A stretch of 64,000 bases of DNA from Chinchilla lanigera. Taxonomy: Eukaryota; Chordata; Mammalia; Rodentia; Chinchillidae. The stretch lies in the NCBI RefSeq assembly GCF_000276665.1, contig NW_004955417.1, positions 19,715,117 through 19,779,116 of the forward strand. The letters are read 5' to 3'. The notes below the pieces were generated by a model that saw only the letters and a program-made list of their open reading frames with translations, made no database searches and was not told the DNA's origin. Position numbers and translations under genes: made by a program. This document shows positions 54,242-64,000 of the stretch, one piece after another (positions within the stretch are counted from its first letter, which is position 1; each line of letters opens with the position of its first letter).

Positions 54242-55873
54242 ATTTTTAAAGTACGGTGCTTTAACTTTAGTGGGGGAATGCTACAACTTCAATAAAGACA
54301 CCATTGACCACTTTGGTCACTTGGGTGTGTTATGATTTCCTGAAGGTCAGGACTTCATTTGAAATTCATCATATTGCTTATGGCGTGAGCACACAACAGG
54401 TGCTCAGTAAAAGCAAACGCATACTGAATTTCATTAAATGTCAACACCTAACCTTCAAGCAAAAAGCCATCACTTTTTCCCATCAAAGAAAAGAGCAAAT
54501 GTGACAAGAGGGTATGTCAGTAGTGAATTATGGAAACAGGGATTTTTCCCAGGACTTCACTCTAACATGCCTTCACTTTTCACATGATAATAAATTTGAA
54601 GATTATTTGACAAGAAATAAACTTGTCAAAGTTTATTTCAGTTACCTATCAAGACAGTTTGGAAATTGTGACTTTGAATACATTTTCATGTACCTAGTAA
54701 ATTTTTAATAAGTGCTAATTTTGTAATAGATATATATTCAGTAAATAACCACAGAAACATTGAAAAATATGTTGGCTGTGAGTTTTAAATTTCAAACTTC
54801 CCCTCCCTAGAGGGGAATAAGGTTTTTCTATAGATCTTCATTTCTTTAATATTCTGCTCAAAGAAAAAGTGCAGATATTTTACTTTTGTAAGTGTTTTAG
54901 TTGTTTAGTTATTAAATTAGGGATAGCATTTTCTTAACTCCTCCAGATCACTGAAAAACTTACACTGAATGGGAAAAGAGAAATTAGGTATTTGTAAGTA
55001 AAATATATATTCAGTAGAATTTGAATTAAAATTTTGGAGAGGGCCCAGCCTATAAACACACTTTATTCATTATAAGAAAAAATTATTATTCAGCCTTTTA
55101 TTAACCAGGAAAGTAGAATTCTAATGATCTATGTTGATTCATATTTGTTTTACTCTACAAAAAGAGGTGGTTAAACATTTAATTTCTAGTATAAAATAAA
55201 TTTCTATATGTATATGATAGACAGAGGACACTGATGTGAAATCAGCATTCCCCTTATTTGGAATACAGTTTTAGGAATCATGTGATTCATGACTTGGTAA
55301 GTTATTTGTCCATATAAGCTCAAGTTTCAAGTTAATCTTAAAATTTACTGACATTCCTGTTAATGCTTCAGTAGACCAGGCTTTATTTTTCTTCAAGTCA
55401 ACAACTAACACTGCTAAACAGACTTGCCTCAATTTCAGCCCAACCCACCAACCCCAGTAAAATAGGTCATTAATTCAAACCTTGTCAGGAAAGGGTTAAA
55501 AAAAGAAATGGTGGCTTGAAAGATGGGCGTATCTTCCTTGTGTCCTTCCCTGACTGTCCTTTTGCTCTTTCTGCTCACAGAAACCTCCCAGCAGCTACCT
55601 GGCACACTATATTATGTTGTATCCTTAAATTTCTTCCAGTTTAAGCTGTATCCTCATTAAAATTATATACTTTAATGGGGAATATATTCTTATTATAAGA
55701 TATATGGATCAACAATTACTATAATTTTCTAAGGTAAATAAATTGAATTCAAACCTTGCCTTGCCCCATTCCTTTCTTATTTCAAAATTATTTATTTTCT
55801 CAGTGGGATCAACACAAGTTTTTATATCTTTGAGCAGCACTTCATGAGATTTTTATCACTCCAGTACTATGTT
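54242..55873. other. Unique intronic sequence
   Basis: A short L2/MIR 3' end trace at 54380-54430 (gagcacacaacaggtgctca). Nothing else recognised. Confidence 0.4.
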
Positions 55874-55887
55874 TCCCTTTGTCTATT

Positions 55888-56011
55888 TTTTTTTTTTTTG
55901 GTTTTTTTTTGTTGTTGTTGTTGTTTTGTTTTTTCTCCGGTACCAGGAACCGAATTCACGACCTTGCGCTTGCCAGGCAGGCGCTTTGCCGCTGAGCTAA
56001 ATCCCCAGCCC
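55888..56011 (-). repeat. ID-type SINE, young, with target-site duplication
   Basis: Reversed ID near consensus with a tail that includes a (GTT)n stretch on the plus strand. Exact 14-bp duplications tccctttgtctatt at 55874-55887 and 56012-56025. Confidence 0.95.
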
Positions 56012-56025
56012 TCCCTTTGTCTATT

Positions 56026-57479
56026 AACTACGCCTTGCAATGTGCTTCACAATCCCATTACCACAAGTTTGAGTCTGGTGACATGAAGTTTCATCGTGGG
56101 CCGTCTTGTTTGCCCACCATGTACTCTTCATCAAAATAATCTCACCATGTCCCAGGCTTTCAGCATCACCATTATTTTGTTGACTTTCGAGTCTATCATT
56201 GCAATCCTATTTTCTCTGTTGGTTTTCAGACTTGTGTTAAACAATAATGTGAACTGTAAATTAAAATCATCGTACACATCCTGGTTTACTGCAAAGTCTA
56301 GAACAAAGAGTATAACATACTTTAGCATTTAAGTTCCAATTTCAGAGCAAGACTTAAGTAGCATTTATTATTTATGTAAAAGGGCTACAAAAGAGGAAAA
56401 ATAGAGATCTGAGGAATACCAGAATTTCTTAAGTATATTTGTCCCTAAATCTTTGCCTCTCCATGAAAGAGGAAAGACATTACTCTTGTTTTGGGGGGGT
56501 CACCGAAATGTTCTTATAGTTTGAAAGCAAGCCTATCAAGTACCGAGCAAAAGTTAGCAAACCACAAGAGATCTTATGAGAACCAGCTGTAAAAACTGTG
56601 ACACAGAGCAGAAAGAATACGATAAAACAGCAGGAGGGCACAGAAAAGGGATCTGCAAGATCTGGAAAAAAAAGAGCACACTCTGTTTTCCTAGTAGAGT
56701 TTATCTGGTTGATTAAGAAAGAAAGCATCACCAAAGAGTATAAAGTTCATATCTCTGTGCGCATCAGGGAGGATGAGCTACCTTTCTTTATCCACAGTAT
56801 CTTAAATCCAAATCAGCAGCAATAGTACTTAAAGGTATTGTTTACATCAAGAAAACCCAAGCTGCACAAGCTGTCGATATAGAATCTGGTGAAGTAGGAA
56901 CCTGTTTTTCAGGTTTTAAAAACTACTCAATGCCAGTGTCAGAAAGAAAACCCTCAATGCTGGAAGCTGAACAACATCATAGTTATATTATGCACCAGTA
57001 AAACAAAGCAGAGAGTAAGCCAGTTCACTTATGTTCCATGTCTATGTTTCTTTTAAAGCTACAGAAGCTATCTACTTACGTCCACTTGGGTACCTAACAA
57101 GTGTCTCAAACTTTATATGGCAATATCAGAACTTTTGATGAGTTTCTTTAACACCATATCAGATAGTAACATCACAAAAGAGTTGCCTAAATATTTGAAT
57201 CATTGGTGAATTATCTGCTCTTATTACCAGAGGTCCAATCAGTTTGCAAAGCCTGTTCTGCTTCCAAAATACATCTTCATTTGCTCATCTTTTTCTTATG
57301 TATGTGATATCAGCAAAGTTCCAGTGACAACGCTTAGACCCTGCAGTACTTTCATTGGATTCTATTGAGCACATGTACATATTACTGTCCACCTAAAAGT
57401 CAAAGCATTATTTTTTTACTATCTATGTGTCATTTTATGCTTAATGTTTTAAGTTTGGAATGAAATTTAGCTTCCTTAA
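56026..57479. other. Unique intronic sequence
   Basis: Overlapping frames on both strands at 56096-56332 and 56480-56825 show no domains. Nothing recognised. Confidence 0.4.
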
Positions 57480-57930
57480 CCATACCTTACAATGCATGGA
57501 AATTTTAGACTTTCTAAAGTCTTTTATCTTATCTCCCACAAGGAAATTTTACCTTCATTATTCTCCAAACACACTAACAATTTTTATTTGCCACGGCCAG
57601 GCCTCTGCACTTACTGTTTGCTAAGTTTAGAATACTCTTCCTGAGATGGTCCTTGGGGTAGGTGATTTCATTTCTCAATATTTGGGAAGTTTATTCCTTA
57701 TATAGTTGTACTGCAATTTGTGATCTCAAACACCTCATTTTTGCTCTGTACATTAACCAATTTTAACATACATCATTTTCCTTAGTTTTTGAAACTTTTA
57801 TTTACTAATTTATTTTAGAAACTTGACTCTTAATGTCAGACCTATAGAGACCTTGTCTATCTTACTCACCAATTGTAGAACTGCAAAATAACATGTAGTC
57901 TAAATAAAATTCTGAAAATCGGATAGAATA
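57480..57930 (+). repeat. L2 LINE 3' portion
   Basis: Order of cggccaggcctctgcactta, agaatactcttcctgagatg, ttgactcttaatgtcagacc and gagaccttgtctatcttact follows the L2 3' region (..cagggcctttgcacttgctg .. gactttgtct..). Diverged. Confidence 0.55.
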
Positions 57931-58469
57931 GAAATGTTAGTATCAATTCACATTTAAATAAAGAAAATGTCTTCTGCATGCGAACAAATTTTTCTCCATT
58001 AGCTCCATCAGAAGTCCGCGACACCAATGTGTGGCTCTTTATAGTTAGAACATTACCAGAATATATACTTAGAACAACTGCTAAATATTCATAGAATTAT
58101 AATTTTTATCATCCACAATTATCCAAGTTATAAATTTGAAACACAAGTTAACATAAAAAGTCATGTAAAACAATAAGGAAATTTTGTTATTAGTAGTATT
58201 ACTAGATATGAAAGACATACGTAGGAATAATTGATATTCTTGTTTCATAGATCAAAAGGGTTTTTTACAGTTCCAACTTCCATAGACAGTAATTAAGTTT
58301 AAATCTGCTATTAATTTTAGAAACAATTGGATGAGTGGAATTTAATACTTCAAATTTATATATATATATGTAAACTGATCAAATAATACAATGTATTTAA
58401 ATATAAAAGTTTATTACAGTAAATGACACTGTCATTAAGCCTACTCAAAAAGACAATCCCCCTAGAAGT
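57931..58469. other. Unique intronic sequence
   Basis: A TA run near 58357-58369; nothing else recognised. Confidence 0.4.
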
Positions 58470-58830
58470 CCTCTTTCGTGAGTGCCTTTACAAGATATGA
58501 TCAAAAATATGGTGAATGCTGCTGCCAACCGAATCCACTGAAAAGGCAGACTTGTTAAAACATCGTTGTGTCTTCATCCATCTTTTTCATTGGATCCGTC
58601 ACCATATGACTTCTACCTGTTCCTCAAAGTTAAAATGACCATGGAAGGCAAATGTTTCAAACAATCAGGAGGACATGGAGCTAGTCACGACAGCACAGTT
58701 AAGACAGGGCAATTAAAGACACAAAGAAGACTTCCAAAACTACCTCAGAGAGTGGCCAGAGATGAGTTCAGTTTATTTCAAACTAGTGGGAGTAATTTGA
58801 GGGCTACCAATGGCAACCTGTCTTCTACTG
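58470..58830 (+). pseudogene. Mariner-type transposase remnant (C-terminal part)
   Basis: An open frame from 58566 gives PSPYDFYLFLKVKMTMEGKC, which parallels the mariner transposase end (Y-S-P-D-L-x-P-S-D-F-x-L-F-P-K-L-K-M-x-L-x-G). The Asp at 58608-58610 sits where the third catalytic Asp belongs. Further on, ttccaaaactacctcagaga resembles the conserved coding stretch for the F-Q-x-C-F-x-x-W segment, but out of frame, so the gene is frameshifted. No N-terminal part or terminal inverted repeat was seen. Inactive fossil. Confidence 0.6.
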
Positions 58831-59353
58831 CCTACCGTACATTTAATTTAAATATTTTGTGTATTTGTCAGTTGCACCTCATAGGACATGAAACTTCCAA
58901 GAATGAAGTGTTCATCTTGGCTGATAGCTAATGTATTAGATATATTTGCAATACACATTTTAAATACAAATTAAATAGAAGCTTGTTTTATTTTTCCTAC
59001 TAAAGAATCACTGATGAAAAACTCAGCTCCTCTTGTTTATTAAATAGAATTATTCTCTGAAAGGTAGTTTTTAAAGATCATTCTTCACAAAATGAAAAAT
59101 TTATGAATATAAACTTTTGTTTTTCATTTTATTGATAAATAGTAAGCACATAACAGTAACGGGACAAAAATTACTCCAATAAAATCTCAGCAGTACAAAT
59201 ATGTTGGATAAGCATATTTACACAGCTGTAATCATATTTTTTACGCAGTTTCTTTTTCATATCCTCACTGTTAACTTGTTATCAGGAGAACTTTGGGATA
59301 TACAAACATTTCATTTAAATGCTAAAATCCCACAGAAAAATCACTAGTAGGTA
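58831..59353. other. Unique intronic sequence
   Basis: AT-rich, nothing recognised. Confidence 0.4.
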
Positions 59354-59381
59354 CATAACCATTTTAATTTTTAAAAATATT

Positions 59382-59467
59382 TTATTTTTTTCCGTGCCAG
59401 AAATTGAACTCAGGACCTTGCACTTGCCAAGCAGACACTTGTGCCACTGAGGTAGATCTCCAGCCCT
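59382..59467 (-). repeat. ID-type SINE, first of an adjacent pair
   Basis: Reversed ID (tccgtgccagaaattgaact ... tagatctccagccct). Preceded by cataaccatttt at 59354-59365. Confidence 0.88.
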
Positions 59468-59481
59468 CATAATCTTTTTTA

Positions 59482-59577
59482 TTTTTTATTTTTTTGGTAC
59501 TGGGAGTCAAACTCAGGACCTTGCACTTTCTAGGCAGGTACTTATGCTGCTGAGCTACATCCCCAGCCTCCTCCGCG
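59482..59577 (-). repeat. ID-type SINE, second of an adjacent pair
   Basis: Reversed ID (ttggtactgggagtcaaact ... gagctacatccccagcc), preceded by cataatctttttta (59468-59481) and followed by cataacctttttaaaaatac (59578-59597). Confidence 0.9.
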
Positions 59578-59597
59578 CATAACCTTTTTAAAAATAC

Positions 59598-62500
59598 AAT
59601 TAACTAATTTTACCAGAAAAAAAATTGAGAATCATGGTCTAATTTTCTTTGTTTTTATTATTGTTTTTAACTAGCCTGTTATTTTCATCCTTACGTTAGC
59701 CAGTTCAGAACATCAAGAATTGTGGATTTCATTAGAACATAGCCTGATTTTTAAATACTTCTAGCTAAAATTAGATGAAACATCCATATCTCAAAGTTTG
59801 AACACAGCATTTGTCTACGTTTTGGCCTGAAATATTATAATTTTAAAAAAAATTTTCTCCTTTCACAACAGCAAGACAAAAGATTAACATACAATCAATT
59901 TGGATAATTCAAAACCATGTTGGAAATGCAGTCTTTGTGTTCAGTTTTGTGTGGCACTGACATATAATGAAGAATAAGTAAATTCATCTATTATGTTAAT
60001 ACATGTATCAAAAATTATAAACTTAAAGTTGATAAGTTGATGAAGATGACATGAAGATATTTATATTGCAATTTTTAAGTCAAACTTTCCCTTAGGAAGT
60101 ATTTATATTTTGATTGCAATTATTTTATAAACGTAGAGGAGAAATTTCCCTAGAGTAACCTTCCAGTAACAAAGCATTTTCTTGCAATTTTACTTACTTT
60201 AAAATGCCAAAAGAGCTAAAATTACACTTTTGCTCTATGATTTGTTTTAATTAAAAAATTCAATTCTGCTCACTAAAAAAAGTCCTCCACAATCAAATAA
60301 CGTCTATTGAAGATAATATAGACAAATAATCTATAATTATTATTGATTAATAACTCACAAATCTCATTACAGGCAGCTTAGCAAAAGTTAAGTGGTACTG
60401 TAGCCGTCTGGAAATTACTTAATTAATTCAAAAACTGACATAAAGTAGAGTTAACGCTTTACAATATGTAGCACAAAGTCTGCTAATGACTCCTGGAAGA
60501 GATTTCTAGTAGTTAAAAATCTAAACAGTTTAGAAGCTGACAGTAAAATACATATAAATACTCATCTCTCTAGGCATCTGAAAGCTATTTGGATGATTTT
60601 ATTTTGCATGATTTAGGTTAAGTAACCCAAAACTTACATTTCTACCATTGTATGAAACAAAGCCTATTCCATTTGTGTTTTGAGACAAAAATCTACTACC
60701 TGGCAAAGGGAAATGTAAGGGACAGTTTGTCTGTGTTACCTTCGGCCAGCATTTGGAAATATCCATGCATAATGCCCTGATAACAACAGCTTTCAATCAC
60801 TGCACCCTCTTTTCTATGCCTGGACCCACCTATTCAGTCCTACCTTTCAGTAGCTGCTTTAGATGCACAGCAATAAATATTAACACATAAACCAAAGGCA
60901 GTTTTTCATGCTAATATTTTTCTAATAATTACTAAAAGGAAACTATTTGTTTGAAATCGCTTTTGTTTTCACAAAATTTTAAAAGTGGCTAAGATGTTGA
61001 AAAGAATCAAAGGTGATAGCTCTAAGATGCCTCCATCACTTGCTAATGACATGTTTCAGAACTATGGGATCATTTTGCAGGTACCAGTTGTTCACACTGG
61101 TTGATCTATTGGGAACAAAGAGGAGAGAAAAAGATCCAGACATACAGCTGCCACCTTTGCTACTGCACGCTCACTGGAAACAGCTCTGGAGATTTTGTTT
61201 GAACTGCAGAGGGAGAGAGAAGTGGCCAGAGATTGAGTGAAGAGAGAAGCAAACATTCCAGTTTTTCCCTTTTAATGATATATACAAGTTAATTAAGGGC
61301 AATTAACCTATCAGTAGGCACTGAAGACCTCGGGGCTTTGTTTTCAGCCAAAGTTTATAGGAGACTCTGCAGTACTGTGGGACTTTGGATATCATAAACC
61401 TGAACTTACTTAATTGGTGACAAAATACAATTATCTACTGGGATGAAGATAGTAATGCTTCCATGTGTTGCTTTTTTTTTTTTTGCTTTTAAGCTACCAC
61501 CACCCACCATTCATCTATTTCATAAGTACTCTCTACTATAAAATACTCCACTATGTTCCAAATCAGCTGAAGTTTGAGAATACTAAATGAAGTTTCTCCA
61601 TATGCTGTTAAGGAGAATAATAATCAATGGGATTGTCAACACCAATAATATTGAAAAATGGTCCATACTCATTAACTCTAATCTTTTTCTATGTTCTTGC
61701 TGTGTGCATGAATATCTTCTGTAATCACTGGTGCCTACTAATGACTGGATATTAGTGTGTGTTCGGGATACATAACAGCTATGTTCATCATGGGGAACTG
61801 GTACACACACGTATCCCATCTTGCTCCGTTTTGGCATCCTTTCCCCTTCCTTTCTTTCTGCATCTCCCCATTCCCAGAGCTCAGATCCCCTTCCCATCTC
61901 TGCAAATTCTCTCCCCAACTTGAAGTGAGCTGATTTCAAGAAGCAGCACTTTATTGAGATCTAATTGGATCATTAATGTCACAAAACTCTTGAGTTGTTT
62001 TTATTTTGTTTTGTTTTGTTTATCAGAAAGAATGCTACCTGGCTTCTCAAGGTAGTTGGCTTTTAGGAACACACCCACTTGTCTTTTCTTCTATCAAGCC
62101 ACAACTCTATCATTTTTCACATCTGTAATTGCTTTTTTCTCAGGTATTATTGGTTTTGTATTTTTCCACTCTGTAGTGGTACTTGGAATTGCAAGTGCAT
62201 CTCTCATGTTTTGGAAGGTATGTGCTCCCGCAAAAATCTTAGCTACTTAAAATGTTTCTTGCTATATAGAGATTTCTGTCAAATAGACTTCACTAGCCCA
62301 CTGGCAAAATCATAGTCTACACTGACATAAAATTCATTTAAGACAACGGTTTGAATTGCAGTGCAGAGCAAATATGTGAGTCCGATAATTACGGTTCATA
62401 TGAGGACCTTAGTATATGACCCGGATTACAGGAAAGGAACAGGAGAGGGACAGATGAGCCAGCGAGAGAGAGAGAAAGTCCTTTGATATTTTCCTCAGTT

Positions 62501-63160
62501 TCAAAACTGGCAAAATAAAGGCCTACGTATATGGTTTTAGTACACATGTGATTTTATTTGTTATTTGTGTATTTGTTTATTTGTTCACATATTTAAGTGG
62601 AATTTTGTCATGAAGTTCTTTGGATTTGTAGTTTTTTTAGTTCCATATTTATTTCTACTATTTAGTTGCTCTAACTATAGAATTTATACTTCTAGAACTA
62701 GATGCATGTTTTGCAGAAGTGTTTTTATTCAACATTATTGGGATATACAAATTATTGCTGAAACAAAAAGTTACAATGGATATTAATGGGTCTATGATAG
62801 GATAAATGAATTGAATATTTTATTTCATCTAAAGATATGTGGCTTTATACTCATTTATCAGTCTTCTGATATCAACACAGGAATTTTTTTTAAACAGCAT
62901 CTAGTAATTCCAATTGCAATTGTTAAAGTAAATCTTCTTTTTGTATAACCCATGATACATAGTTTCCTACCATTACTAAATTCTTAGCTTTTAAACATTT
63001 TTAAAGTTCTTATGGTCTTATCTATATTTTATATTATAATTTCATTAATTTTGTCTTCCTTTAAATACTTTCTTTAATCATCTTCCTATCTTCAAAGCAT
63101 TGTATCATACCTAAGTCACAGGAATTTTCAGTAACTAAAGTTTCCCAAAGCATTCAAATA
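59598..63160. other. Mostly unique intronic sequence
   Basis: GC-richer patches at 61010-61230 and 61790-61930 carry short open frames with no domain. A 64-residue hydrophobic plus-strand frame at 62056-62250 is not assignable. No SINE. Confidence 0.4.
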
Positions 63161-63244
63161 TTTTTTTGTTGTTATTGGGAGTGGAACTCAGAACCTCACA
63201 CTTGCCAAGTAGGTGCTGTGATGCTGAGCTACATCCCCAGCCCC
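63161..63244 (-). repeat. ID-type SINE, older
   Basis: Reversed ID (attgggagtggaactcagaa ... gagctacatccccagcccc) with a short T-run. Confidence 0.88.
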
Positions 63245-63299
63245 TGTTGCTTTTGCGCAATAACTTTTACCATCTATTTACTGACATCAAGTCATATAT

Positions 63300-63342
<43 letters not shown>
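63300..63342. repeat. (TA)n microsatellite with TG start
   Basis: Over 15 uninterrupted TA units after a short TG/TA stretch; cruciform-prone. Confidence 0.95.
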
Positions 63343-63345
<3 letters not shown>

Positions 63346-64000
63346 CAAGGAGGAATAAAACATTTGTACAAAACAGACAAGAAAAAAATTAAAACATTGG
63401 AAATAAAATTATTAGACAAAATACAGAGTGGCTTACAAATTAAGAGAGGTTATTTTACTATAGAAATAATTCAGTATATTTTATCAGAGTTATAGAAATG
63501 TTTGGTAACCCAGGAGATCTATTTAATAAGAGATTAATGAAAGACATCTTCTGTTCATTCTGATGGTTTCTTCAATTGAAAACATTGGTTTCTATAAAAA
63601 ACAATCCAAATATATTAATGTGGAATAGACCAGTAGGGATCAAGAAGCTGTGAAATAGCCTTAAACCGCTGCTTATTTCTGTCTCATGAAAATGTATGGA
63701 TCAGTAAAATGGGCCATGTTAGTAAAATACTGCATATTTATTTTAGATTCAGATATCCTCTGTGTTTGGCAAAAATTAGATCTAAATGTATATGATAACT
63801 AGAAACAAATCCAGAATTCTTTGATGATTCCAAAATGGATAGCCTGATTTGAAAAAAAAAAAAAAAATCTGAGTTTTATCAATACATGGGGAAAAGAACA
63901 TTAAAAACACACTTATTTGTAGTTTCTTTATCATCATAATGTTCATAATATTAATGGGGAGTATTTAAATTAATGTAGGTAATATAAGATATTTATGTTC
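63343..64000. other. Unique intronic sequence to window end
   Basis: A-run at 63852-63866. Nothing recognised. Confidence 0.4.

Noticed and set aside
61583..61939. 118-residue minus-strand open frame
   Set aside because: No recognisable domain, low-complexity start, no splice context fitting CSMD3; treated as chance.
62056..62250. Hydrophobic 64-residue frame resembling a small membrane protein
   Set aside because: T-rich DNA readily gives Phe/Leu/Val-rich peptides; no homology recognised and no conserved start context.

Overview
The window is nuclear DNA from a rodent. It carries many tRNA-Ala-derived ID-type SINEs, 7SL-derived B1 elements with the internal duplication typical of rodent B1, and B1-ID fused composites, over a background of old L1, L2, MIR, LTR and DNA-transposon remnants. 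The ID subfamily ends in a GGTACCGG-type 3' end before its A-rich tail. I cannot tie that to one species; a lineage outside the mouse/rat group (for example castorimorph or sciurid-like) is my guess only. A run of exactly 100 Ns shows this is a draft assembly.

One coding exon is recognisable: 34547-34659 on the minus strand, 113 nt, the second half of the second CUB domain of CSMD3 (CUB and Sushi multiple domains 3). It has a good acceptor (34660-34685) and a weak GTATAT donor (34541-34546). The rest of the window is therefore read as the two flanking introns of this giant neuronal gene: the upstream intron is 34660-64000 and beyond, the downstream intron 34546 down to 1 and beyond. I looked for neighbouring CSMD3 exons on both sides by their expected protein sequence and did not find any. 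None of the other open reading frames resembles an intact gene. Most are shadows of repeats.

Layout: 1-9.6 kb is AT-rich intron with a fused B1-ID, a palindromic AT-rich array and a hairpin MITE remnant. 9.6-31 kb is dense in young ID copies with clear target-site duplications, two MaLR-like LTRs, old L2-like sequence and a CpG-retaining segment (14.8-15.8 kb). 30.7 kb has an ID whose A-tail contains the assembly gap. 31-36 kb is mostly unique AT-rich sequence around the exon. 36.8-43 kb holds two L1 fragments, an LTR and a truncated tailless 5S rRNA retropseudogene. 44-64 kb has further SINEs, a perfect 58-bp duplication (46.5 kb), a GC-richer segment with two CCAAT boxes (49.6-50.3 kb), a mariner transposase remnant (58.5 kb) and two ID elements inserted side by side at one target (59.4 kb).

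No novel multi-gene system is visible. The most informative observations are the CSMD3 exon, the tailless 5S retropseudogene, the possible intronic promoter at 49.6-50.3 kb and the sense bias of ID insertions in this neuronal intron. Repeat family names come from recognition by eye; boundaries are approximate unless a target-site duplication is given.
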